Below are positions 1 through 8,331 of a DNA stretch of 64,000 nt, piece by piece (positions within the stretch are counted from its first letter, which is position 1; each line of letters opens with the position of its first letter). Source of the stretch: Arthrobacter psychrolactophilus (GTDB lineage: Bacteria > Actinomycetota > Actinomycetes > Actinomycetales > Micrococcaceae). The stretch covers positions 1 to 64,000 of the forward strand of contig NZ_QJVC01000005.1 in the NCBI RefSeq assembly GCF_003219795.1, read 5' to 3'. The notes under the pieces are model-generated. The model made no database searches. It saw nothing but the letters and a program-made list of their open reading frames with translations, and was not told the DNA's origin. The position numbers and the translations under genes are program-made.

Positions 1-98
1 ATATCCGGGCATTTTTGCTGGCCACCAGTGGGCAGATAACCTGACCGCTGGTGGGCAGAAACTCATGGCCCTTGACAATTCTATGAACCACCCAAAGG
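1..98. other. possible insertion-sequence end remnant
   Basis: No gene is visible. The stretch contains two related segments, CCACCAGTGGGCAG and CCGCTGGTGGGCAG, followed by an AAACTCATGG/CCCTTGACA string. Repeated motifs of this kind (a CCACTGGTGGG core next to a CATGGCC..TTGACA string) are familiar from the ends of IS21-family elements in actinobacteria. No IS21 gene is in the window, so this would be only a terminal scrap cut by the window edge and by the adjacent ISL3 end. The assignment is a recollection of motif style, not an alignment. Confidence 0.3.
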
Positions 99-1130
99 AG
101 CTCTTCCGAAGTGAGAGTGTAGTTTCGGTCTAAATCCGCCGGATTCCAGCAATGATCTTGCGACATAGTTGGTGAGGTTGCGGAAGCCCAGGGCGGTCCG
201 CGGAGGTGTTCCAGACGGCCGTTGATCACTTCGGTGGGTCCGTTGGATGTACCGGGTCTGTCGAAGTAGGCAAGCACGTCTACCGCCCTGCGCTTGAGAG
301 TCCGCCCGAGCGTTCTCAGCTCGGTCAGCGCGGCCGGGACACCGGCGTTGAGGGAATCAACCACTGCTTGCATCAGCTTCTTAGAATGGGTCCGGTCGGG
401 TTCCCGGTAGGCGGTGATCATGCGCTGATAGACGCCCTAGGTCGCTTCCACCTCCACATGCGTATCGGCAGCGAACAAGTCTTGAAGTCGCCTTTCTTGT
501 TTCTTGGTGAGCAGCCCGGCACCAGTGTGCAGGGTTCGTTTGGCTTTGTAGACCGGTCCCCGGCTCGGCCGCAGTGCCCGCACGTCACTTGTTGAACCCG
601 GCGCCGGAACATATCGAGAGCGTCCCCGGCCAAGCGGATGACATGGCAAGAATCCATGACCGGAACCGCCTCTGGCAGTTCCTCGGTCGAGGCGCTTATG
701 AAGCCGGAGAACCCGTCCATGGCCACGACTTCTATCCCGTCCCGCTACGCTTGGGGGCGTTCCTGCAACCAGGTGGCGAAGACCTGCTTCGAGCGTCCTT
801 CGACCATGTCCAGCAGGCGGGAGGGCCCGGTTTTGTCGCGGATCGGAGTCAGGTCAATGATGACAGGGACGTACATGTCCCCGTGGCGGGTTTGCCGCCT
901 ACGTGCTCGTCGACACCAATGACTTTCACCCCGACAAAACGCCTAGGGTCATCGATGAGCACCCCCAAGCCTTCGGCGACACGGGCGACGGTGAGGTGTT
1001 GGCACACTATGCCTTCCAACGCCCAGGCCAGCCCCCGGCGTCAGAGCCTCGCCCGCGGCTCGGCAGCTTTGGTTACAGTGACACGCTCCCGTGGCAAGAA
1101 CATCCCAATCCGTGGAATCGGCAGCCCCTG
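99..1130 (-). pseudogene. decayed ISL3-family transposase (left copy)
   Basis: Reading the minus strand in shifting frames gives the order of an ISL3 (IS31831-like) transposase: a piece reading ALEGIVCQHLTVARVAEGLG, then GVKVIGVDEHV, then VVAMDGFSGF, the MDSCHVIRLAGDALD block, RRTLHTGAGLL-type sequence, VYQRMITAYREPDRT, LRTLGRTLKRRAVDVLAYFD and GPTEVINGRLEHLRG. Visible lesions: about 15 residues appear missing between VAEGLG and LIDDP (near 960); a frame change near 590; an in-frame TAG at 437-439 where homologues have Trp; a single-base loss near 196; and loss of the terminal stop (TTC-GGA, where the right copy has TTC-TGA). The outer end carries GCTCTTCCGAAG, the ISL3-type terminal repeat. 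The N-terminal part beyond about 1060 is not convincingly recognisable. It is not functional. Confidence 0.8.
112..363. repeat. 252-bp direct repeat, copy 1 (other copy 3023-3274)
   Basis: By eye the bases match copy 2 at every position with a constant offset of 2911. Both copies are the 3' end of the same ISL3 transposase in the same orientation. Both carry the same one-base deletion in the LEHLRG/ALGFRN region. The copies diverge abruptly at 364 versus 3275. They bracket the group II intron fragment and the LuxR gene. Confidence 0.9.
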
Positions 1131-1159
1131 AACCTCACTATCACGGCCGGGTAATGATA

Positions 1160-1265
1160 GATGGAGAGCCGGATGCGGTGAGAGCCGCACGTCCGGTTCG
1201 GCGGGCAGCCAGGGCGAAACCCAGCCCAGCAATGGGCAAACGAGCGCGTCGTGGCTGACCCAACT
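1160..1265 (+). mobile_element. group II intron 3' remnant (domains V and VI)
   Basis: 1166-1199 is exactly 34 nt and folds as a textbook group II domain V. GAGCCGGA pairs with TCCGGTTC over 8 bp, containing the AGC catalytic triad at positions 2-4. A U/ACG internal bulge follows, then a 5-bp upper stem GCGGT/GCCGC closed by a GAGA (GNRA) tetraloop. The following 60 bases are rich in short complementary blocks (cagcc/ggctg) and would hold domain VI and the 3' splice site, but I cannot place the boundary. No reverse transcriptase or maturase reading frame or 5' domains lie upstream, because ISL3 debris abuts directly. It is therefore a dead 3' fragment. Confidence 0.75.
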
Positions 1266-1303
1266 AAGTAACTCAATGGTCTCTCTGGCCAGTGGAGGCA
1301 CCG

Positions 1304-2863
1304 TTAGGTAATAACTTGAGCCGAATCATTAAACTGATCTTCAGAGATGAACCCAAGTTCAGTGGCGCGTTGTAGGGCCTGTTCTCGTGAATTAACTTCA
1401 AGTTTGCTGTAGATATTCCGCAGGTGAAATTTTACTGTGTTTACGGAGATAAAGAGAACTTTAGCAATGGAACGGGAAGAAGCATGGAGTACTAATATGA
1501 CAAGTACTTCCAACTCACGGTTACTCAGTTTCACCTGGGGTTCTGAATTCTTATACTGAAACGAGTAACGTTCCACTCCATGGATGGGTCCCCCTGATGT
1601 GTTCGAGAGAGCTAAGAGTTCCGGTGTTATCTCCATCATCGCCTCTGTTGAACCACGCAAATTTCCAATATACCGGCAGCGCGAAAGCTCCGCCAAAGCA
1701 CTAGAGTGATCATGAAGGTTGTAGAACGCGACGGCCCTCAACGCAGACATCGTTGGCGTCATTCCCAGAGGTGAAGGAATCTCGGTCAAGAAATCATCAA
1801 TGGACGACAGGGCCTGTTTACTGTTCCCGCGCAGGATCTCTAACCGAAAGTTAGAAGCGATCACTTGTGTATTACTACTGATCAGGCCAACCTCCTTCAA
1901 CGGTCTTTCCGCATTCGACAACGCACCAATGGATTGGTACAGATCCGAAAGATCAGAACGCAAAATTGTTCCAGCCAATGAGGATGCAGGCGCGAGCACG
2001 CGTTGCTGTGACAACTTGTTTTCCAGGCTGTCTATAGCAGCAACAGAATCTCCCCAATAGAGCGCGTATCGAGCTTGAATGTGCGCACCAACCCACCAGT
2101 ACTCAGCATCGTTCAGGTCTGCGCCCATTTTATTCAAAGCGGTCATTGCTGTATTTCCGTCTAACGCCGCCATAGCCATGACAGCGATTGAAAGAATCCC
2201 GATAAATTCCAGTCGTGAACTTAGTGTTCCAGCTGGGACCTGTCGATTGCCCGCATCTTCGGACAAGCACTCTCTCGCCCTAACAATGTCTCCTTGAAGG
2301 GCGTAACAAAGTGCCAGTGTGTCTCCAAGATAGGTGTCAGCAGGGTGTGTCCCATTAAACCGAGCCCATCTTCGAGCATCCCACAAGGTGGCAATGGCCG
2401 CATTTAGGTCACCTTGAAGCAATCGGGTTGTTCCAACTCGAAACAAGAGCATTGGAACTAAATCCTCGAATCCTCTCGTGTCGTCAGCTTCCTCAATGGC
2501 GTCATATATCTCGCGAGCCAGATGGCCAGCCGAATCAAATTTTCCTGTCGCCAATAAATGAGTCAGCCGCCCATACATAATGCCGAGTAGATCACGGGAA
2601 GCAGGTGTTGCTGTGGCTGAATACTCCTGCTCAAGCGCAACTTGAGCATAACCATCTTGGGTTATCGAGTTTCCCATGCTTGATACTAACGCCTTCGCGA
2701 AATGATACCTAGGGTTGCTCATAAACCACTCATCTGGAGCATTGTGGAGTGCCGACTTAAACTCTAGAGGACAGGCTAGAACCATAGCAAAAAAATGCGT
2801 GTCAATGACGTAGCCTAACTCATCAACATTCTTGACATCTTCGAGTATCTTCCTATAATTCAT
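1304..2863 (-). CDS. LuxR-family regulator with TPR-like helical region
   Basis: The 519-aa protein has a C-terminal LuxR/GerE helix-turn-helix at about 446-505 (LSNRELEVLVIL, then ISVNTVKFHLRNIYSKL), which should bind DNA. The preceding 440 residues are alpha-helical with TPR-like pairs such as GDLNAAIATLWDARRWA and ALQGDIVRARECL. They resemble the C-terminal half of MalT/LAL regulators, but no P-loop ATPase domain is present, so this is not a full LAL protein. The start ATG follows GAGGAATTCG, a good ribosome site. The gene is visibly more AT-rich than the core genes downstream, stands alone, and is bracketed by two pieces of one ISL3 element. It was probably acquired horizontally. The target and the effector are unknown. 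Confidence 0.8.
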   Translation of the reverse strand: MNYRKILEDVKNVDELGYVIDTHFFAMVLACPLEFKSALHNAPDEWFMSNPRYHFAKALVSSMGNSITQDGYAQVALEQEYSATATPASRDLLGIMYGRLTHLLATGKFDSAGHLAREIYDAIEEADDTRGFEDLVPMLLFRVGTTRLLQGDLNAAIATLWDARRWARFNGTHPADTYLGDTLALCYALQGDIVRARECLSEDAGNRQVPAGTLSSRLEFIGILSIAVMAMAALDGNTAMTALNKMGADLNDAEYWWVGAHIQARYALYWGDSVAAIDSLENKLSQQRVLAPASSLAGTILRSDLSDLYQSIGALSNAERPLKEVGLISSNTQVIASNFRLEILRGNSKQALSSIDDFLTEIPSPLGMTPTMSALRAVAFYNLHDHSSALAELSRCRYIGNLRGSTEAMMEITPELLALSNTSGGPIHGVERYSFQYKNSEPQVKLSNRELEVLVILVLHASSRSIAKVLFISVNTVKFHLRNIYSKLEVNSREQALQRATELGFISEDQFNDSAQVIT

Positions 2864-3011
2864 CGAATTCCTCAGCTAAAGCATCCATTTCTGTCTGATG
2901 TTTCGATCCAAAAAGGATCATCAGCCTTTCTCAGACTTAATCGTACCATTTCGTATCCGCTCATGATCTATTGATTTTTGACTATCAATTACTTATGCGA
3001 AGATTAAGGCG

Positions 3012-3274
3012 CTCTTCAGAATTGAGAGTGTAGTTTCGGTCTAAATCCGCCGGATTCCAGCAATGATCTTGCGACATAGTTGGTGAGGTTGCGGAAGCCC
3101 AGGGCGGTCCGCGGAGGTGTTCCAGACGGCCGTTGATCACTTCGGTGGGTCCGTTGGATGTACCGGGTCTGTCGAAGTAGGCAAGCACGTCTACCGCCCT
3201 GCGCTTGAGAGTCCGCCCGAGCGTTCTCAGCTCGGTCAGCGCGGCCGGGACACCGGCGTTGAGGGAATCAACCA
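3012..3274 (-). pseudogene. ISL3-family transposase C-terminal fragment (right copy)
   Basis: The minus strand encodes the last part of an ISL3 transposase: LRTLGRTLKRRAVDVLAYFD, SNGPTEVINGRLEHLRG, then, after a one-base frame change, ALGFRNLTNYVARSLLE and GGFRPKLHSQF with a TGA stop at 3016-3018. The terminal-repeat core GCTCTTC (3011-3017) overlaps the stop. The fragment covers only about 85 codons; the rest of the gene was lost at a sharp junction at 3274/3275, where an unrelated ISL3 fragment on the other strand begins. Confidence 0.8.
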
Positions 3275-3860
3275 GTTGCCCCAGGCGATCGAGGTCCTTG
3301 ACGCATTTCATGTAGTGAAATTGGCTCCGCAATGGTTGACGACGTTCGCCGGCGGGCGCAGCAAGACGGCTCTCGGGCACTGTGCCCACCGCGGCGAACC
3401 GCTCTTTCAGGTCCGTCGTTCCTTACAGATCGGGGCTGAGCATATGAGCGGGAAGCAAGTCGCGCGGCTGAACGCGAGGCTGGGGACCCGAATCATGAGG
3501 TCACCCTCACTTGGCAGTGCTATCAACAAGTCCGGGCCATCTATCACGCGGCCCCGGAGAGAATGGGAGTTCGTGGGAAAAATCTTGGCTTCCTTCCCCT
3601 CGTGCCCAATCCCGGAAATCGCCAGACTCGGACGGACGTTGAAGTCCAGACGGCAATAAATACTCGCCTACTTCAAAACCCAGGGCGCCTCCAACGGCCC
3701 CACCGAGGCCGTGAACGGAGCCATAGAAACAACGTGCAAGATTGCGCGTGAGCTCGCAGAACTTCCCAAACTACTGATTGCACAAACTGCTCAGCGATGA
3801 CGATTACCGCCCGTACCGGATCAAACCCACGAACCATACCTACTTACGAAAAGCCGGTTT
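3275..3860 (+). pseudogene. second, different ISL3-family transposase fragment
   Basis: The plus strand reads QAIEVLDAFHVVKLA, GHCAHRGEPLFQVRRSLQIG, SGKQVARLNARL, then VGKILASFPSCPIPEIARLG, and, past an in-frame TAA at 3657-3659, ILAYFKTQGASNGPTEAVNG. The end decays into a DYRPYRIKPTNHT-like tail. This is the typical C-terminal two-thirds of an ISL3 transposase of another subgroup from the one at 99-1130 and 3012-3274. Frame changes (about 3480-3560) and the TAA make it non-functional. The first transposase residues are missing at the junction with the minus-strand fragment. Confidence 0.75.
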
Positions 3861-4261
3861 GGGGATACCGTTGCGAGAGTGACTTGTATTTAGTCACTCA
3901 GATATATTGTCTGGAGATATACGTAATTAATCGAATTTTGATTCAGTTCTGACTAGGAACTTTCATGATGAACACGCTCAACAGCAGTAAGTATCGAATA
4001 AATAATGAGGACAAATTTTCAGGATCATCCAACGGAAGAGCCGACCGCACGTCAACAATTATTCAACACTCCCTCGTTCATGCGAGGTAGGACGCTTTAT
4101 ATCTATCGGCATCTGAATCAAAGTATTTCTTTAGAAAGCCGGCGCCTATCTCCCAACGAGTACAGGCGCCGGTACCACCTGCGTAGAATCGCTACTACTG
4201 ATTCCAGAATTCTGAATCCAATACATCTTTCGATGGGTTCAAAATGCACTTAGTCTAAAAA
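3861..4261. other. AT-rich spacer with one inverted repeat
   Basis: I see no convincing gene in this 400-bp stretch. It is AT-rich and looks like flank of IS debris. CCGGCGCCT (4139-4147) and AGGCGCCGG (4164-4172) form a 9-bp stem with a 16-nt loop about 90 bp beyond the stop of the minus-strand kinase gene. No T-run follows on either strand, so it is only a possible transcript-end structure. Confidence 0.5.
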
Positions 4262-5896
4262 TTACCGGTTCTGCCGCATCCTGCGGCTGGCTTCTTGCTT
4301 CGGCGGATGAATCAACTGCTCGAATTGCTGTTCAGCGCTCAACGCATCGCCCGTATAAGTATCGGGAAGTGCTGAACTTGCCTCTGACACGGCCTGGGCG
4401 GGAGCTGACTGCTTGGCGCCCCGACCCTTTGCAGCCTTTTTCCCGGAGTTCTGACGGTAGTAGTACGACTTGCCGTAGTAGCCATAGCCTGCGGCCTGTC
4501 CACCAGTGGTAGGAACTCGATTCAGCACAGCACCCAAGAGTGGAGCATTGACCTTCGCCAAGGTGGCAACAGCCTTTTCCAGCTCATCAATAGTGGTCTT
4601 ACCCGCTCCGGCAACTACCAGGGCACCGTCAGTGGATCGGGCCAGAATTGCAGCATCTGTCACGGGCAGCAGCGGCGGCGCATCAATCAGGATGACAGCT
4701 TGCTCCGCCATCTTGTCGAGTAGGCGCTTCATAGCCAACGAGCCAAGCAATTCGCTGGGGTTCGGAGGAATACGACCGGCGCCTAAGACAGCCAAACTGG
4801 GCACGGGACCGTACACCTGCAGTACGTCATCAAGGGTGGCCTGGCCACTCAAGATATCCGTCAAACCGCCACCACTTGCGAGTCCGAAGTAGTCCGAGAC
4901 GACCGGGCGTCGAAGATCTCCATCGATCAGCACAACCTTTTGGCCGGTCGCAGCAATGGTCACAGCCAAGTTGGCCGCGATGGTGGATTTACCTTCGCTG
5001 GGAATTGAGCTCGTAATAACGATGACCCTAGGCGGCTTGTCCACGTTCATGTAGTGCAGGTTGGTGCGCAGCTCTCGCAGGGCTTCCGAAAGCGCGTAGC
5101 CTTCCGTGGAGGCGTGGTCGATGACGCCATTTTCAACAACATGCTGACCGTTGCGCAAGCGCTCGTCAACGGGAATAGTTCCAACGACCGCGGTCCCGAT
5201 GGCCTTCTCAACCATCTCGACGGATCGAATCCGACGATCTAGGTGATTCCTGACCAAAGCGTAGGCAACGCCCAGAACCATACCGGCGAGAGCACCGAGA
5301 ATCAATGCCATCTTCTTGTTCGGCGATGTCGGAGAAGTCGGAAGGGGCGCGTCGCCTAGCGGAACAATCTTAATGATTGACTCTGCTGCTGGAATGCTCC
5401 CATCCACAGCCGCGGATGTGGACTCCAAAACTTTGACCTGCTCGGCCAAGGCAATCACCCAAGCATTAGCCAATGCTTGCGCTTCCTGAGGGGTTCCGGC
5501 TGCCGCTGAAATCTTAATCTCAGGGGTATCTTTTGCCGAGGACACTGAGATCTGCTGCAACAGCTGATCCGGGGTAGTGCCAAGCTTCAGCGAGGTAATC
5601 ACAGATTCAGCCACCGGGCGTGAGCTAGCAAAGCTGGCATAGCTTGTGGCCTTAGACTTCGCGAGGTTGTCTCCGGCGAGGGCCGAGCCCATATTGTCCC
5701 CACCAGGAATGGAGACGTAGCCAATAGAGTTTGCTGAGTAGGAAGGCTTCTGCAACAGAATCCACCCCGCACTACAAAGTATACCGATCAGCACTAGGGC
5801 AACGACGCCCAGCCAGTGCTGCCGAAAGACCCGTACGTAATCTCTAACATCGAGAGACTTATCAGTGGTTCCCTGCTGCTCGTCTTCCAAAACCAT
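4262..5896 (-). CDS. Wzz/BY-kinase: polysaccharide co-polymerase and tyrosine autokinase
   Basis: The 544-aa fusion controls chain length and export of capsule or exopolysaccharide in Wzy-type systems. The N-terminal Wzz domain has a membrane segment at about 29-49 and a second at about 196-216, with an extracytoplasmic loop between. The cytoplasmic C-terminal bacterial tyrosine-kinase domain has Walker A (PSEGKST, 299-305), Walker A' (VLIDGD, 322-327) and Walker B (ILIDAPP, 402-408). A tyrosine cluster follows at 471-480 (YGYYGKSYYY), the usual autophosphorylation tail. After that comes a Lys/Ala-rich, unconserved extension. No glycosyltransferase, flippase or polymerase gene is beside it; IS remnants lie on its downstream side. 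The start ATG lacks a strong ribosome site in view. Confidence 0.9.
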   Translation of the reverse strand: MVLEDEQQGTTDKSLDVRDYVRVFRQHWLGVVALVLIGILCSAGWILLQKPSYSANSIGYVSIPGGDNMGSALAGDNLAKSKATSYASFASSRPVAESVITSLKLGTTPDQLLQQISVSSAKDTPEIKISAAAGTPQEAQALANAWVIALAEQVKVLESTSAAVDGSIPAAESIIKIVPLGDAPLPTSPTSPNKKMALILGALAGMVLGVAYALVRNHLDRRIRSVEMVEKAIGTAVVGTIPVDERLRNGQHVVENGVIDHASTEGYALSEALRELRTNLHYMNVDKPPRVIVITSSIPSEGKSTIAANLAVTIAATGQKVVLIDGDLRRPVVSDYFGLASGGGLTDILSGQATLDDVLQVYGPVPSLAVLGAGRIPPNPSELLGSLAMKRLLDKMAEQAVILIDAPPLLPVTDAAILARSTDGALVVAGAGKTTIDELEKAVATLAKVNAPLLGAVLNRVPTTGGQAAGYGYYGKSYYYRQNSGKKAAKGRGAKQSAPAQAVSEASSALPDTYTGDALSAEQQFEQLIHPPKQEASRRMRQNR

Positions 5897-6027
5897 CCAA
5901 ACGTTGGGTTATCTATTCCAACAAATACTCTAACAGAATTCACAATTACGGCTTAGCCCTAAAAAATGATGAGACTTATTTGACTATCAAAAAAATTTCC
6001 AGCAGGGGCGAAAAGTAGCCAAGCGCT

Positions 6028-7104
6028 TTAGGCTGATCGGCGTCCCGGATGCCTTCCCGCAGTGACGGCCTGCCTGCGGTCTTTCGTAGGCCAGGTGAAG
6101 GCCAGCGTCAAGGACGCAACGATGAGAACAAAGGCACCGATGAAGATTCCAGAATCCGTCCAGAACTGGCTGGGGAAGAGCCGGATCAAGGTGTCGTCCG
6201 TGTAGAAGGTCCAGGTGCCGTCGGTAAAGAAGATCTCATGGAAATCGGTAAAGAATCGTTCCCAGCCCGTCGCAGCAAAAACGCCGATGCCAATAATGAG
6301 CGCCAGCGTGGCGATCGAGCCGGCAAACAGGGCCCGGCGGATACCTCCGAAGCTCCGACGAGCCAGGTACATCATGCCAATGACCATGACGATGGCCAAC
6401 GCGAGCCCCGCCATGAATGCCATAACGATGACGGTCTTCACATCAGCCATGTGGCTGACCTCGCCGGCCAGGAATATCGGTTTCCCAAAGGGATCCACCA
6501 GATCCGCAAGGTAACGCGGTTGGGCAAGATTGAGCAGATAGTCCACCGTGTACGAGCCATAGGTCATACGGTCATCCGTGGTGAAGCCAAATGAGTCAAC
6601 GGGGAATCCGGGGCGGTGATATTCCACCCACAGAAAGAGCGATGAGGTGACAAGGCGGATGGCCAGCACCAACAACACGATGGGGTAGAAAATGGCGATG
6701 AGCACTTGGAAGACCCGCGTCAGGACCGGCTTGGTATTGGCAGCCTTCTCCATAGCGGCCTGACGTTTAGCCACATCGTCGGCCGGCGGGCGCATGGTGA
6801 TCAGGCCGGTGGGCGAGGGCTCTTTGTGCACGGTGTCGGATTCGGCGACGCTCTGTGACAGGGCCAAGGCAATTTCCTCGTCACTGGGCAGAGCAGGCAG
6901 TTTGCCCGCTGCGCGCATGGGTTCAGCGTCGTCGCCGTCGATTGCCTCCCCCAATTTAATCTTGGCGGTGGGCGCAGATGCTGCAGCCGCACGACGGGCA
7001 ACCTTTTGAGCCGCGACAGTGGGCGCTACCGTGGGGACGTCCTCATTGAGGGCATCCGCGGCAGCGTCTTGGGCTGTGTCCTGGGGCTTTGATTTCTCGC
7101 TCAC
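6028..7104 (-). CDS. DUF1461/TIGR01906-type integral membrane protein
   Basis: The C-terminal 220 residues hold about five membrane segments. Between the first and second is an extracytoplasmic loop with SHMADVK, the feature I associate with the TIGR01906 (DUF1461) family; function unknown. The N-terminal ~120 residues are Ala/Asp/Pro-rich, probably disordered and cytoplasmic. I chose GTG at 7104 (SEKSKPQD..), giving 358 aa. The longer reading frame begins at a TTG at 7164 and its first 20 residues look like spurious upstream sequence. The gene stands alone between the kinase gene and the SGNH hydrolase. Confidence 0.7.
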   Translation of the reverse strand: MSEKSKPQDTAQDAAADALNEDVPTVAPTVAAQKVARRAAAASAPTAKIKLGEAIDGDDAEPMRAAGKLPALPSDEEIALALSQSVAESDTVHKEPSPTGLITMRPPADDVAKRQAAMEKAANTKPVLTRVFQVLIAIFYPIVLLVLAIRLVTSSLFLWVEYHRPGFPVDSFGFTTDDRMTYGSYTVDYLLNLAQPRYLADLVDPFGKPIFLAGEVSHMADVKTVIVMAFMAGLALAIVMVIGMMYLARRSFGGIRRALFAGSIATLALIIGIGVFAATGWERFFTDFHEIFFTDGTWTFYTDDTLIRLFPSQFWTDSGIFIGAFVLIVASLTLAFTWPTKDRRQAVTAGRHPGRRSA

Positions 7105-7349
7105 AATCGAAAGGATACCGGTCGTCCCTGACAGGGCGCGGCTGCCACCCCGAGCCGTATTCAAACTGTCACCTGATCTTCAACTAGGGCGAGTTTTCCT
7201 CATAGGAGTCCATGTACGACGGCGGCCAGCAGGATAGGCGCTGAGCGATACCTTTTGATGTGAGTTTAAGGTTGGTGACGAGCAGCAGCGGTCACGATGC
7301 CTGCCTTACAGCAGGGCTCCTCGGACGTAAACGGACCGAGTTGAGCGGG

Positions 7350-8183
7350 CTATTGAGGAGACTCAGGCAATTTCAGGGGCGCAGCCAAGGGGCGCTTGGC
7401 GCTGTGGCCTCCCGTGGGCGACTCGTGACGAATGCCCCGCACCACCCAGGGCACAAGGTAGTTCCGCGCCCACACAATGTCCTCGGCCCGGGCCTGCCTC
7501 CACGACTTCACGGGCAGTGGTTTCGGCAAGCGCGGCTCCAGCACGTGCGGCACCTTTAGGGTATTCAGGACCATAGAGGCGACGGCGTGGTGACCTATGG
7601 AAGACGGGTGAAGCCTGTCGGGGCTCCACATCTCGGGATCGTGCAGCTCGGTCATCGACCACAGGTCTGCGATCAGGGCGCCATGGTGTTCGGCTATCCC
7701 CCGCAGGTTCTCGTTGTAGATGGCGATTTTGGTGCGGAATTGACCCAGGACAGTGGCCTTCCCGGAATCTGGGCCCACAAAGATCAGGACGCTCACGCCC
7801 CTTTCGCCGAAAATTTCGACGGCGTTCTCCACCTCCGCCGCCAGCCTGTCCGGATCGACTCCGGGGTGAAAGAGATCATTCCCGCCAGCCTGCAGAGACA
7901 CAAGATCGGGTTTCAACGCCAGGGCATGGCCCAACTGGGTTTCAAATACCTGGTGCAGCACCTGCCCGCGCACGGCCAGATTGGCGTAGGCGAAATCGTC
8001 GACTCCAATGCTGAGTTCCTCGGCAACCCTATCGGCCCAGCCCCGGTATCCGCCGGGGCTGAGGGGTTCGGGATCATCGAGACCTTCGGTAAAGGAATCA
8101 CCCATGGCCACGAATCGGTGCCACGAGTGCGGCGGCACGCGAGGTTGCCCACCTGCTCCTCCGCCTTCGGTTTCGAATCTCAT
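7350..8183 (-). CDS. SGNH/GDSL-family hydrolase
   Basis: The 277-aa protein has all SGNH blocks: block I GDSFTEG (Ser30 nucleophile), block III GGND at 100-103, and block V DRLH (Asp189, His192). The block II glycine lies in NLAVRG near 68-73. There is no signal peptide, so it is probably a cytosolic esterase or lipase of the acyl-CoA thioesterase/SGNH type; the substrate cannot be told from sequence. The C-terminal 60 residues are Arg-rich (KSWRQARAEDIVWARNYLVP), common in actinobacterial members. The gene runs in the same direction as the SpoIIM-like gene upstream, with a 148-bp gap. Confidence 0.85.
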   Translation of the reverse strand: MRFETEGGGAGGQPRVPPHSWHRFVAMGDSFTEGLDDPEPLSPGGYRGWADRVAEELSIGVDDFAYANLAVRGQVLHQVFETQLGHALALKPDLVSLQAGGNDLFHPGVDPDRLAAEVENAVEIFGERGVSVLIFVGPDSGKATVLGQFRTKIAIYNENLRGIAEHHGALIADLWSMTELHDPEMWSPDRLHPSSIGHHAVASMVLNTLKVPHVLEPRLPKPLPVKSWRQARAEDIVWARNYLVPWVVRGIRHESPTGGHSAKRPLAAPLKLPESPQ

Positions 8184-8331
8184 GAATTCATAGTGCGCTT
8201 ATTTGGGGCTCAGCGGCAGTGTGGGTTTTGTCGCTGGTCCACAGCACGGTGCTGTCACTGACCCGGGGGAACACGGCCCCAACAAATGAGGCCCCACCCA
8301 TCTGACCGAAAACCGTTCCACAGCGGAACTC

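Noticed and set aside
206-595. Open frame on the plus strand (129 aa), repeated at 3117-3659
   Set aside because: It is the antisense of the ISL3 transposase remnants; the real protein similarity is on the minus strand.
4005-4253. 82-aa plus-strand frame in the spacer before the Wzz/BY-kinase
   Set aside because: No ribosome site, no family resemblance, AT-rich non-coding look.
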